This document shows, piece after piece, positions 6,351 to 12,986 of a stretch of DNA of 29,722 nucleotides. This DNA comes from a virus. Below the pieces are notes generated by a model, which worked only from the letters and a program-made list of their open reading frames with translations, did no database searches and was not told the origin of the DNA. The stretch is from the IMG/VR virus record IMGVR_UViG_3300009093_000104, positions 1-29,722 of that record; one strand, written 5' to 3'. Position numbers and translations under genes: made by a program. Numbering within the stretch: position 1 is the first letter of the stretch; every line of letters begins with the position of its first letter.

Positions 6351-8350
6351 CAGTAAATGCTCACTCCAGATGATCGAACGACAGGCCGCTGAGGTGCGCG
6401 AATGACTGGCGCCTGTGCTGGCGCATCGAGCGGCAGCAGATCGCGCACACCGTTCGCATGCGCCAGAAACGCCTGCATTGCTTCGCAGTCCAGAAAATCG
6501 TGTTGCTTGTTGCCGCCAATCCAGATCGTGCGACCTGACGCCAAGCGCAATTGCTGCTCAGCAACCAATTGGCGGCAATACTCGGCGGCGTAATCCCACT
6601 CGCCTTCGGGGATATGGAACGCGCCAATTTCATCTTGCGGACGGTTCAGCCGACCGTGCACCCATGCCTTGAAGTGCTTGTCGGCGATCGTCCACAACGC
6701 GACCTTCGCGATCGTCTTGCTGCCGACGCGCGAGAACTCGATCTCGTTCTTGTTGAAAATCTTGCGCGGCGAGTCCATGCCCTTGATGGCAAACGCATTG
6801 GCGCCGTGCTTGAAGCACCAGTCGTAAACGACGTCGGTGCGAAAGCCCGAGTCGACGCCGACCACGTGAACCGGTATGCCGTTGTAGATGCGCATGCACA
6901 GCTTTTCGAGGCGGTCCCAGACGTCTCGCTGATCGGTTTCGCCGGCCCCGTACAACTCGCCGCATTCGATCAGCCATGTCTCGAAGCCGTAACCCCAACC
7001 GCGCACAACGAACGGCAAGCGATCCTTCTGCACGTCAACCGTGACGAAGATGCGCTGCACGCCCTTCGGCGCCGTGCCGTATGGATAAGGCGCTCCAAGC
7101 GACTCGCGCAGATCCTCCGGCTTCGCCGCATCGCCCTTGAGCGCATACAACTCACCGAAACCGGTGTTGATGATCGCGCGCACGCGCTCCTGGTCACCGC
7201 TGCGCACCGCGCGCACGTAAGACGCAGCACGTTGGCCGTATGTAAGCCACGGCGAGCACAGACCGGAAACCCAGAAGCTATAAACCTCCGTTTCCTCGAG
7301 CTGACCGACGACATCACCGTTGCCATCACCGGTCTGCAGTTCGCTGTTCGTCGGCGAACCCGGCCTGTTCGGGTCGTACCCGACCACGCTCTGGCCGGGC
7401 GCGAGAAACGTCGCGCCTGCATTCATCCGGTGCTTCGACTTCTCGTCGTGCAACGTGCCGCAGTTGGGGCACACCAGTCGCGCGGTCTTTCCTGCGTCGC
7501 GCGGCGTCGCCTTCTCGGACCATTTCAACAGCTTGAACCGCGGCACGAAGAACTGACCGCAGTCCGGGCAAGGCATTGCCCACTCGTGCCGCGTGCCTTC
7601 CTGCCACAGCTGCCAAATCTGTGACTGAACGTCTTCCGGCTTCGCCACCTTCCAGTGCTCAATGCCGGTGTCCGGATGCTTCTCGGTTTCCACGGTGCCT
7701 GCCGTTGGACTCGAAGCGCCGATCAGGCGCCCATCCGGGAACGTTGCGATGCGCGCCTCGGCGATGAATACTGGGTTGCCCTCGCCCTTGATCGCCTTCA
7801 TGCGATCGATCTCGTCGAGCAATACCGTGTGAATCGGCTCCGACGCCAGCTCGGTCGGCGAACCAGCCCACGCCATGCGCAGCGAGATGTCGCCAATCTC
7901 CTTGATCAACTTGCTCCGGCGCCCGGCCTTCGTCTTGGACCGCAGCGAAGCGCACTCGCGGATCATCTTCGCAATGCGCGGCTCGATCACGCTCGATACG
8001 TTCGACTTCGTCGGGCCGACGTACAGCATCGGCGCCGGATCGGTGTCGAACTTATGCCCGATGATGTTCAACAGGCCTTCGGTCTTGGAAACCTGCGAAC
8101 CTTCCGCCGCCCAAATCCTGCGCACCTTCGGATTGACCGCGGCGCGCATGATCGCGATCGACCACGGTGCGCGGGTCGCATCGAACGGCCCTGGCTCGGC
8201 ACTACCCTTCGGTAATTTCCTACTGTCCTTCGCCCATCGGTCCGGCGTCGTCGCTTTCGGCGCTGCGGTTGTTGGCGCCCACTTGAGCAGGCTCAGCTCG
8301 GAGAGCTGCGAGCGCTCCCGCCAAGCCCACCATGTGGCTGGCAACTGCAT
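6350..8350 (-). CDS. Terminase large subunit, lambda gpA family
   Basis: This is a 666-aa packaging motor and cos-cleaving nuclease of the GpA family (lambda gpA is 641 aa). It has a deviant Walker A, GSQVSKTE at residues 84-91, a Walker B, LLDEID at 177-182, and a coupling region IGASSPTAGTVETEK. A zinc-finger-like pair follows (C261/C264 and C294/C297), then the nuclease acidic motif GVDSGFRTDVVYDW. The C-terminus ends RSSGVSIY. In lambda the C-terminal part contacts the portal. The ATG at 8350 is the only good start and overlaps the small subunit gene by 131 bases, unusually long. The Shine-Dalgarno match there is weak, so translation may depend on coupling. Confidence 0.95.
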   Translation of the reverse strand: MQLPATWWAWRERSQLSELSLLKWAPTTAAPKATTPDRWAKDSRKLPKGSAEPGPFDATRAPWSIAIMRAAVNPKVRRIWAAEGSQVSKTEGLLNIIGHKFDTDPAPMLYVGPTKSNVSSVIEPRIAKMIRECASLRSKTKAGRRSKLIKEIGDISLRMAWAGSPTELASEPIHTVLLDEIDRMKAIKGEGNPVFIAEARIATFPDGRLIGASSPTAGTVETEKHPDTGIEHWKVAKPEDVQSQIWQLWQEGTRHEWAMPCPDCGQFFVPRFKLLKWSEKATPRDAGKTARLVCPNCGTLHDEKSKHRMNAGATFLAPGQSVVGYDPNRPGSPTNSELQTGDGNGDVVGQLEETEVYSFWVSGLCSPWLTYGQRAASYVRAVRSGDQERVRAIINTGFGELYALKGDAAKPEDLRESLGAPYPYGTAPKGVQRIFVTVDVQKDRLPFVVRGWGYGFETWLIECGELYGAGETDQRDVWDRLEKLCMRIYNGIPVHVVGVDSGFRTDVVYDWCFKHGANAFAIKGMDSPRKIFNKNEIEFSRVGSKTIAKVALWTIADKHFKAWVHGRLNRPQDEIGAFHIPEGEWDYAAEYCRQLVAEQQLRLASGRTIWIGGNKQHDFLDCEAMQAFLAHANGVRDLLPLDAPAQAPVIRAPQRPVVRSSGVSIY

Positions 8351-8762
8351 TGCGTACCCCGTTGCATTCTTCGATCATGCGGGCGCGAACCAGCGCCGGC
8401 TCGTTGATGCCAGCGAGCACGCCGGCGACCCGACCAGGAAGCGCAGACATTTGCTGTGCAATCTCGCCGGCCACGTGACCGATGACGGCGTCATGCGCCT
8501 CGGCCTTGATGTAATCACCCTGGCGCACCAGGTTTTCGAACTCCGCCTTCTCGGCCTGAGCGATGCGCAGGCGGTCGCTGGCAGATTGATCTGAGTCGTT
8601 TCTGTGAATCAGCCAGTCGATCGCTTCGGCCGAGTCAATCTCGTGTGCCGTGCCGTTCTCGCCACGTATACGCACTGGCATGTCGGCAGCGATCAGCTTG
8701 GAAACGTAAGCCGGCGATTTCCCAATGATTTCAGCGAACTGGGCGGCACTGACAATCGACAC
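8220..8762 (-). CDS. Terminase small subunit, lambda Nu1 family
   Basis: This protein of 180 aa (lambda Nu1 is 181) starts MSIVSAAQFAEIIGKSPAYV. The N-terminal winged helix-turn-helix (residues 7-45, AQFAEIIGKSPAYVSKLIA and then a MPV turn) binds cosB DNA in lambda. A helical stretch (RLRIAQAEKAEFENLVRQGD) follows, then VIGHVAGEIAQQMSALPGRV, which matches the Nu1 dimer and gpA-interaction part. The C-terminal tail is encoded in the overlap with the large subunit gene. It is the first gene after the cos candidate, as in lambda, and its DNA site should lie in the 60 bases upstream. Confidence 0.92.
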   Translation of the reverse strand: MSIVSAAQFAEIIGKSPAYVSKLIAADMPVRIRGENGTAHEIDSAEAIDWLIHRNDSDQSASDRLRIAQAEKAEFENLVRQGDYIKAEAHDAVIGHVAGEIAQQMSALPGRVAGVLAGINEPALVRARMIEECNGVRNAVASHMVGLAGALAALRAEPAQVGANNRSAESDDAGPMGEGQ

Positions 8763-8791
8763 TATGCGGCAACCCTTTACAAACTATTTCG

Positions 8792-8858
8792 GATCAAACA
8801 GTTACGATAAATGCGCCCGTCTTGACCCGCTATTCGCTCGAGTCTGCAGAAAGGACCC
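8792..8858 (-). other. Candidate cos site: cosQ, predicted cosN and IHF-like site
   Basis: The gap between the lysis genes and the terminase small subunit contains GGGTCCT (8852-8858, minus strand), identical to the lambda cosQ core as I recall it, with the shared TTTC start after it as GGGTCCTTTC. In lambda 23 bases separate cosQ from the first base of the left end, which starts GGG. Here exactly 23 bases follow, and then GGGTCAAGACGG (8817-8828). On the plus strand, 8792-8804 reads GATCAAACAGTTA, matching the IHF consensus WATCAANNNNTTR at all positions but the first. Lambda has an IHF site in cosB on this side. No R1-R3 repeats were recognised, and the nick positions are inferred by alignment only. 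Confidence 0.68.
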
Positions 8859-8888
8859 GCGATTGCCGATGAAAAAAATTCATGCGCA

Positions 8889-9182
8889 TCACTGAATCGC
8901 CTTGGCTGCCCTGGCTGCGTTGATGCAGTTCACGCACGCTTGACGATATTGGTCGCATTGCGCGTGCTCCACGTCGTGAGCATCGAACAGCGCGCTCAGT
9001 CGGTCGCCGTCCCGGTCGCCATCCCATGCGGTGAGTGAGTCGCACTGCTGGAAGCACAGCTGGTCGCAGTGAACGTCAATCGGCTTCGTGGGATTTGTCG
9101 TGTTGCATCCGGTGATTGCGCTGGCTATTGCGACCAGCGCGGCCATTCCAACACTCCAAACCACAGGGCTTTCGAATCTCAT
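8889..9182 (-). CDS. Rz1-like outer-membrane spanin lipoprotein
   Basis: This is a 97-aa lipoprotein. A hydrophobic signal (residues 8-25) ends in the lipobox ITGC, making Cys26 the likely lipidated residue. The mature part is Cys-rich (C39, C43, C47, C76, C83, C86), with HCDQLCFQQCD and QYRQACVNCINAARAAK. This differs from the Pro-rich lambda Rz1 but resembles Rz1 candidates of D3-type pseudomonad phages. It starts with an ATGA overlap to the i-spanin candidate, the usual Rz/Rz1 coupling. O-spanins join the inner-membrane Rz to disrupt the outer membrane at the last step of lysis. It is the last gene before the cos candidate, as Rz1 is in lambda. Confidence 0.75.
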   Translation of the reverse strand: MRFESPVVWSVGMAALVAIASAITGCNTTNPTKPIDVHCDQLCFQQCDSLTAWDGDRDGDRLSALFDAHDVEHAQCDQYRQACVNCINAARAAKAIQ

Positions 9183-9517
9183 GGTTTGAGCTTGCGCGTG
9201 TACGCGTATGGCGTGCAGTCTGCTGGCTTGGTCTTGTCGCCGTAGACTTGCAGGTATCCTGGCAATTGCTGAACCAGCGCAGCCACATCAGCGTGCAGTT
9301 TGTCGTTCGCTGCGGTCGAAACCTTATCGGCTCTCGCTTGCGCAGCGGCGTTCGCTTTCGCGTCCTCGGCTTTGGCCTCGTCGTATCCGACGTTGCGCTC
9401 ATGCACAACCGCCCAGAACGCGAATATCGCAATGCCGAGAATGCACGCGGCGTGGAATAGCTGCGTCGGCGAATGGCCGCGTATCCACGTCCATAGCATC
9501 GGCAGAATGCTGAGCAT
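9179..9517 (-). CDS. Rz-like inner-membrane spanin
   Basis: I chose the ATG at 9517 (MLSILPMLWTWIRGH), two bases after the upstream stop. The product is 112 aa. A single membrane segment lies at about residues 20-39 (LFHAACILGIAIFAFWAVVH), followed by a long Ala/Lys/Asp-rich helix (VGYDEAKAEDAKANAAAQAR) likely to form a periplasmic coiled coil, and a short Cys-containing tail (PADCTPYAYTRKLKP). This is the Rz design: N-in anchor and periplasmic coiled coil. It is coupled by ATGA to the lipoprotein gene that follows, which makes it half of a two-component spanin. The first part could also be read as a signal-anchor protein of other function, but the pair context is convincing. Confidence 0.78.
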   Translation of the reverse strand: MLSILPMLWTWIRGHSPTQLFHAACILGIAIFAFWAVVHERNVGYDEAKAEDAKANAAAQARADKVSTAANDKLHADVAALVQQLPGYLQVYGDKTKPADCTPYAYTRKLKP

Positions 9518-9519
9518 AG

Positions 9520-10263
9520 CTAATCCTGAAACTGCTCTTGTACCGAGACTACGCATGGCGTGATCTGGCAGCCCGTGAAGACGCTGTTGACCGCAATGCC
9601 AGGCGCCATGTTCAACCAATACTGCTTGCCTGGGTCGAGCACGCAGCCCACATTGGCACGGCCATTGGACGATGTGGTGAGGTTTGGATTGTGGCCAGCC
9701 GCACAGATCACGGTGGATCCGTTCTTGCGGCCATTGTTGAACAAGCCGGGCACGGTGCTGATCGAGAAGACGGCGTTGTTATCCGGCATGTACGTCGAGT
9801 TGACGAAGAACGATGTCGAATGACCTGGCGATGGGGTAAACGGAATCGATAGAGCCTGGTGCGTCTGAAGTTTGAATATCTCGTCGTCGGAGGCGTGATC
9901 CTTGCCCGGCCAAGGTCCGAACACATTGGCGAACGAGTACGGGCCGCTTACGGACGGACACGATCCTGATGCCAATGGGTTACAGGCTCCGTCATGCCGA
10001 ACGAATGAACCGGAACAGATCAACGTTACCCCGGGAAGGTCAGTCTTCGCGCCTGCGATGCACGTACTGCTGCTGATAGGTGGCGGAGGCAACGGAGTAC
10101 TCGGGCATTGCGCAGTCGCGCTCGTCGGCGGAGTGTTCAATGCGATGCTGGTCGCGCTGCAGGGAAGCTGGACCGTCACAGGCGCGGCATTGCTCAGTTC
10201 GCAGGTAACGAGCAGGCAAAGCAGTGCCGTCGCGCAGTAAAGCGCGATGCGAGATATTTTCAT
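9520..10263 (-). CDS. Secreted protein of unknown function in the lysis cassette (247 aa)
   Basis: The protein starts MKISRIALYCATALLCLLVT and has a signal peptide probably cut after SNAA near residue 27. The mature part is Cys-rich (about ten Cys), with a Pro-rich linker STPLPPPPISSST around residues 54-66. It is beta-like, with GVTLICSGSFVRHDGAC, GPYSFANVFGPW and a C-terminal block CVLDPGKQYWLNMAPGIAVN. Paired cysteines suggest disulfides formed in the periplasm. I do not recognise a family. It is translated immediately upstream of the spanin pair, so it is made late and exported. An envelope-active lysis helper, a superinfection or adhesion factor, or cargo are all possible. Confidence 0.72.
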   Translation of the reverse strand: MKISRIALYCATALLCLLVTCELSNAAPVTVQLPCSATSIALNTPPTSATAQCPSTPLPPPPISSSTCIAGAKTDLPGVTLICSGSFVRHDGACNPLASGSCPSVSGPYSFANVFGPWPGKDHASDDEIFKLQTHQALSIPFTPSPGHSTSFFVNSTYMPDNNAVFSISTVPGLFNNGRKNGSTVICAAGHNPNLTTSSNGRANVGCVLDPGKQYWLNMAPGIAVNSVFTGCQITPCVVSVQEQFQD

Positions 10264-10272
10264 GTGGTTTAC

Positions 10273-10479
10273 CTACGAAATAGATAGAACGACAAGCCGG
10301 ACCAGTAATTCGATCACGGCAACACCGAAGCCTAGGCCCATGAGCATCAGGCCAATGGCTTCGCCTGGACCGCGCACGTCGGCGCTACTATTTTGCTCGC
10401 TTGACTCGAAACCGATCCACATTCCAAGCATGACCAGGATCAGCGGAATGCCGACCGCAAGTAGCCTGAGCCAGAACAT
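10273..10479 (-). CDS. Small two-helix membrane protein (holin-like candidate)
   Basis: The start is the ATG at 10479 (MFWLRLLAVGIPLILVMLG), chosen for its TGATG overlap with the upstream stop; this gives 68 aa. Two hydrophobic segments at about residues 2-22 and 40-65 (AIGLMLMGLGFGVAVIELLV) are joined by a short charged loop (FESSEQNSSADVRGPGEA). Two-helix proteins of this size in lysis cassettes are often class II holins or antiholins. No sequence motif decides it, and the gene at 11014 with three helices competes for the holin role. Confidence 0.6.
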   Translation of the reverse strand: MFWLRLLAVGIPLILVMLGMWIGFESSEQNSSADVRGPGEAIGLMLMGLGFGVAVIELLVRLVVLSIS

Positions 10480-11030
10480 CAGCGCTGGCCGGCCGGAGTC
10501 GCGACCCATGGCGCATTACCGCTGCCGCCCATGTCGACGGCCTTGGCGTGCGCACGCTGGCGCTCCAGCGCCGTTTCCAGATTGCGCAGATGCACGCCGC
10601 GCGTTTCCGGCATGAAGCCGCCGTTGCTGAAACTGCCGGCCGTGCCGCCAAGCTCGTTGTGGAAATCCCAGTCGGCGCAACCGCGCAGCCCGAGCAGCAC
10701 GTTTGCGTTGCTGATGAACTGTCCGAGCGCGGTCTTCTGATGATCGGTGAGCTTGAACGCGTGCAAGGTGTCGTCGATTGCCCACAGCTTCGGAATGCTG
10801 TTGGCCCACGCCATGTAATTCGTGTCGCCCGATTCCAGTGCAGCGGCGCGATCGGTTTCGATCTGCGCCAACTGTACGAGCCCATTCGCGTCCGGCGCCG
10901 TCAGAAATCCAGCAGGCAACGATTGAACCGAAGGCGTCGGCGGCTGCCAGCCAGACGGCGGAGCAGCAAGCGCGCCGGACGCATCAAGCGGCGCGAGGAT
11001 CGCAAGCCATTGGTCAAGGACTTCGCTCAT
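10479..11030 (-). CDS. Unknown protein within the lysis region (183 aa)
   Basis: The ATG at 11030 (MSEVLDQWLAILAPLDASGA) has AGGAG upstream. The product is 183 aa and soluble-looking. A Pro-rich stretch (APPSGWQPPTPSVQSLP) around residues 25-42 is followed by helical parts (DDTLHAFKLTDHQKTALGQF) and a Gly-rich block (NELGGTAGSFSNGGFMPETR). No signal peptide and no membrane segment are visible, and I do not recognise the family. It overlaps the holin-candidate stop by 17 bases and is joined to the next membrane gene by TGATG, so it is produced with the lysis genes although nothing in it suggests a lysis enzyme. Confidence 0.7.
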   Translation of the reverse strand: MSEVLDQWLAILAPLDASGALAAPPSGWQPPTPSVQSLPAGFLTAPDANGLVQLAQIETDRAAALESGDTNYMAWANSIPKLWAIDDTLHAFKLTDHQKTALGQFISNANVLLGLRGCADWDFHNELGGTAGSFSNGGFMPETRGVHLRNLETALERQRAHAKAVDMGGSGNAPWVATPAGQR

Positions 11031-11376
11031 TTTGATCACACTCCTTAGACTGCTCACGGCCTTGGCCGCGATTGATGATGCCGAACGCTACCGGGCTACC
11101 GACGCATACCGCGAAGTAGCTCAGGAACATGAAATCCGAAAGTTTGTCGTGCAGCGTTTCGTACGTGACGATCCACGTGCCGATGAAGAATCCGCCGATG
11201 CCTGTCATCTTCGACCAGCTCGCCTTACCATCGGCGCCGAGCACCAGATCCACGAAGTCGACCTGATTCACCGACTTCTGCACGCGCCACAGGATGTAGA
11301 GCAGCATCAGCGTGCCAAAGAACAACACGAATGACAGTGGATCGAATCGACCGTATAGGCAATCGATGATCGTCAC
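11014..11376 (-). CDS. Three-helix membrane protein, class I holin candidate
   Basis: This is a 120-aa protein starting at a GTG that overlaps the endolysin stop as GTGA. Three membrane segments are clear: about residues 13-31 (LSFVLFFGTLMLLYILWRV), 57-75 (TGIGGFFIGTWIVTYETL) and 82-102 (FMFLSYFAVCVGSPVAFGII). The C-terminus is charged (NRGQGREQSKECDQNERSP). Size, three helices, charged tail and direct coupling to the endolysin gene fit a class I holin, although in lambda the holin precedes the endolysin. Phage membrane proteins of this outline are also annotated simply as unknown, so the role is inferred from context. Confidence 0.68.
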   Translation of the reverse strand: MTIIDCLYGRFDPLSFVLFFGTLMLLYILWRVQKSVNQVDFVDLVLGADGKASWSKMTGIGGFFIGTWIVTYETLHDKLSDFMFLSYFAVCVGSPVAFGIINRGQGREQSKECDQNERSP

Positions 11377-11861
11377 GACGCGAAATACTCACCGCCCGCG
11401 CGCTTGTACGATTCGATCAAGTCCGCCATGCGCTGTTCGTGCTGACCGTAGCCAGCTTCAGGAAGTGACGCCCAAACGTGCGCGCACTTCTGCACGACAC
11501 GCTCGAAATATCCGGCCGCTGCATCGGCAATCGCATCGCACTCGTGGATCAGCTCGATGCAGCCGTAGTCCTGGCTCAGTGGCGAGAAGTCGGGCAAGTG
11601 CAGCTTTTGGCTCAGCGCAAACCAGGTGCCGTAAAGGAACTGATAGCGCCCAGCGGCAGTTGAGCTCACCGCGCGATTCAGAATGCGCGGATGGTGGCTG
11701 TAATCGCCGAACGTCAGCGGGTGAGATGGAGTCGCGCCGACCAAGCAGTTGTAGCCGTCATCCGTGATGGCGAGTAGCGTTGGCCCTATTTCGCTCCAGG
11801 CAAATGCGTCCAGAACCGCCGCTACGTTCGCGCCGGCCTCGTCTCGACTAATTCGCGGCAC
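11373..11861 (-). CDS. Endolysin, lambda R-type lytic transglycosylase
   Basis: This is a 162-aa enzyme of the lambda R family (158 aa), which cleaves the MurNAc-GlcNAc bond of peptidoglycan to give the 1,6-anhydro product. The catalytic Glu is E24 in AFAWSEIGP, matching AWSE of lambda R. Further family landmarks are DDGYNCLVGA, LTFGDYSHHPRILN, STAAGRYQFLYGTWF, LPDFSPLSQDYGC and the C-terminal HVWASLPEAGYGQHEQRMAD. There is no signal sequence, so it depends on a holin for release. It starts with GTG at 11861, one base after the preceding small gene's stop. Its stop overlaps the GTG of the three-helix membrane protein. Confidence 0.95.
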   Translation of the reverse strand: MPRISRDEAGANVAAVLDAFAWSEIGPTLLAITDDGYNCLVGATPSHPLTFGDYSHHPRILNRAVSSTAAGRYQFLYGTWFALSQKLHLPDFSPLSQDYGCIELIHECDAIADAAAGYFERVVQKCAHVWASLPEAGYGQHEQRMADLIESYKRAGGEYFAS

Positions 11862-11862
11862 G

Positions 11863-11985
11863 TCATACGCCCCAGCCGGACGGATCGCTGTAATCGTCGC
11901 TCAGGCGCTTCTGGAATACCCAAATCAGCCCGCCGACAAACATTCCGATAGCGAATACGGAACAGAAAACATTGATGAACGTCAC
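11863..11985 (-). CDS. 40-aa single-span membrane protein
   Basis: This very short gene starts with GTG at 11985, overlapping the lipoprotein stop as GTGA, and ends one base before the endolysin start. It reads VTFINVFCSVFAIGMFVGGL and then a basic-acidic tail, FQKRLSDDYSDPSGWGV. One membrane helix spans about residues 3-24. Tight packing on both sides and a well-formed amphipathic protein support it as a real gene. A pinholin, antiholin or regulator role is possible; nothing in the sequence decides this. Confidence 0.6.
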   Translation of the reverse strand: MTFINVFCSVFAIGMFVGGLIWVFQKRLSDDYSDPSGWGV

Positions 11986-12209
11986 GGCGACTTGCCCCAT
12001 CCGCACAACTTCGCTCCGCGCTCGTCGTGCTCGAGTATCTGTTTCGCTGTGGCTGTGGTGAGCCTATCCAGCGGCGAAACGATGATCGGCTCGGCCTCGG
12101 CGCAAAACTCCGGTTTTGGCGGTGGTGCCGAATCGGCAGTCGTCACCGGCTGCAGTGGCGCGCAGCCTGCCAGCACAAGCACAGCGAACAGGTTCATTTC
12201 CTTGACCAT
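11982..12209 (-). CDS. Small phage lipoprotein (75 aa)
   Basis: The sequence MVKEMNLFAVLVLAGCAPLQ has a lipobox, LAGC, that predicts lipidation of Cys16. The mature part is Pro-rich at first (SAPPPKPEFC), then carries PIIVSPLDRLTTATAKQILE and ends KLCGWGKSP. I remember this PI-S-D-LT-TA-QI...CGW pattern from unassigned phage lipoproteins in lysis regions. The 16-base overlap with the membrane coiled-coil gene upstream imitates an Rz/Rz1 pair, so it is a second o-spanin candidate beside the pair at 8.9-9.5 kb. The ATG at 12209 has GGAG at suitable distance and is preferred to Met5. Confidence 0.72.
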   Translation of the reverse strand: MVKEMNLFAVLVLAGCAPLQPVTTADSAPPPKPEFCAEAEPIIVSPLDRLTTATAKQILEHDERGAKLCGWGKSP

Positions 12210-12529
12210 TGCTGTAGCTCCGGCGTGGTCTTGCGGCCGTTGATCGCGCTTTCGATGGCCGTGACGCGATTTTTCAATCCGTCGATCTGGCGGTTCGTCT
12301 CGGCCACGTCGCGTTGTGCGTCGGATGTGCGATACGTGGCGACGATCTGCGATTGCAGCGTCGTAATGCGCTCATCGATCTGGGCCAGATGGATATTTGC
12401 CGTCAGGACGGAGTTTCCTACCCAGAACATTGCCGCTAGTACGAATGCCAGCAGCAGGCTTTGGATGTGCCGTTCCAGCACCCGCGGAGCATCGGCACTG
12501 CGGCGATCGACTATATCGAAATCGGACAC
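12194..12529 (-). CDS. Membrane-anchored coiled-coil protein (111 aa)
   Basis: This protein starts at a GTG at 12529 (MSDFDIVDRRSADAPRV in translation). One membrane segment lies at about residues 23-43 (IQSLLLAFVLAAMFWVGNSV). A long heptad-rich helix follows (IDERITTLQSQIV ... AETNRQIDGLKNRVTAIESA), likely outside the cytoplasm. The plan is that of an i-spanin, and a lipoprotein gene follows with a 16-base overlap. Similar short proteins exist in phage tail and lysis regions with no proven role. The Shine-Dalgarno match is weak. I keep both readings open: an alternative Rz, or a structural anchor protein. Confidence 0.72.
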   Translation of the reverse strand: MSDFDIVDRRSADAPRVLERHIQSLLLAFVLAAMFWVGNSVLTANIHLAQIDERITTLQSQIVATYRTSDAQRDVAETNRQIDGLKNRVTAIESAINGRKTTPELQQWSRK

Positions 12530-12536
12530 TTTTCGA

Positions 12537-12659
12537 TCAGCCCTTGAACTTGGCGATCTCGGCGAGCAACTCCGCCTTCATCGCCGCTATGCTGATGTGC
12601 AACTTCCAGTGCGCATAGCAGAACGCAAGAACGCCCACGATTGCCAGAAAGGTAATCAT
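12537..12659 (-). CDS. 40-aa membrane protein, first gene of the late operon
   Basis: The ATG at 12659 has a good ribosome site (GGAGA, 7 bases upstream); the frame continues upstream without protein character. The product reads MITFLAIVGVLAFCYAHWKL and then HISIAAMKAELLAEIAKFKG: one membrane helix followed by a short amphipathic helix. It is the first gene after the late promoter region. Single-span peptides in this position can be pinholins or antiholins, but the sequence does not prove a role. Confidence 0.62.
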   Translation of the reverse strand: MITFLAIVGVLAFCYAHWKLHISIAAMKAELLAEIAKFKG

Positions 12660-12685
12660 GCCTGTATCTCCAGAATAAGGGCCCC

Positions 12686-12710
12686 GCCGCCGCTGTTGCG
12701 GAACGGCGGC
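12686..12710 (-). repeat. GC-rich hairpin in the late leader
   Basis: A perfect 7-bp inverted repeat (GCCGCCG / CGGCGGC) with an 11-base loop lies 27 bases upstream of the first late gene. No T-run follows in the minus direction, so it is not a plain terminator. It may be an RNA structure in the late leader. The remainder of the 12660-12900 stretch holds no gene that I can support. Confidence 0.4.
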
Positions 12711-12902
12711 AAACCATCCAACGTCCGAGGGGGAACGGAACATTCGAAGGCCGGGGCATTAAAGGTTGCGCAGCTGGCGAAAGTTCGAGCTTTGTCCTGG
12801 GTGGGGACCCGATGAAACTCTCTTGAGGCTCAGGCAAGCAGCGCGGCAATCACGCGGGGCTGCGGTCGTTCCGTCTAACCAACTGCGCAATTCAGAAACG
12901 AA

Positions 12903-12925
12903 AATGCCCGCGCGTGGCGGGCATT
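12903..12925 (-). terminator. Intrinsic terminator, tR'-like
   Basis: A perfect 9-bp stem (AATGCCCGC / GCGGGCATT) with a 5-base loop is followed on the minus strand by TTTCGTTTC. It lies about 70 bases past the Q-like gene stop and about 25 bases after the start expected from the late promoter candidate. In lambda-like phages the late transcript ends at such a site unless Q is present, so this is the natural target of antitermination. It may also end the early transcript. Confidence 0.75.
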
Positions 12926-12958
12926 GAGAATTCTGCGGTGACAAAACCGCTTGGGCGC

Positions 12959-12986
12959 ATTATTCGGAAAAACTGAGACATTGCAA
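12959..12986 (-). promoter_or_regulatory. Late promoter candidate (pR'-like)
   Basis: On the minus strand TTGCAA (12981-12986; 4 of 6 to the -35 consensus) and AATAAT (12959-12964; 5 of 6 to the -10 consensus) are 16 bases apart. The start point would be near 12951-12953. The place is just past the Q-like gene and just before a strong terminator, the layout of lambda pR'-tR'. The -35 box is the centre of a 16-bp palindrome. Confidence 0.55.

Noticed and set aside
6551-7624. Plus-strand open frame of 357 codons inside the large terminase gene
   Set aside because: The minus-strand product carries Walker A, Walker B, zinc and nuclease motifs; the plus-strand product has no domain and is a GC-rich shadow.
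12860-12900. tRNA-like stretch on the minus strand (GCGCAGTTGGTTAGACGG resembles a D-arm)
   Set aside because: No matching acceptor stem, no T-arm GGTTCGA-type sequence and no consistent cloverleaf downstream; the likeness is limited to the D-arm region.
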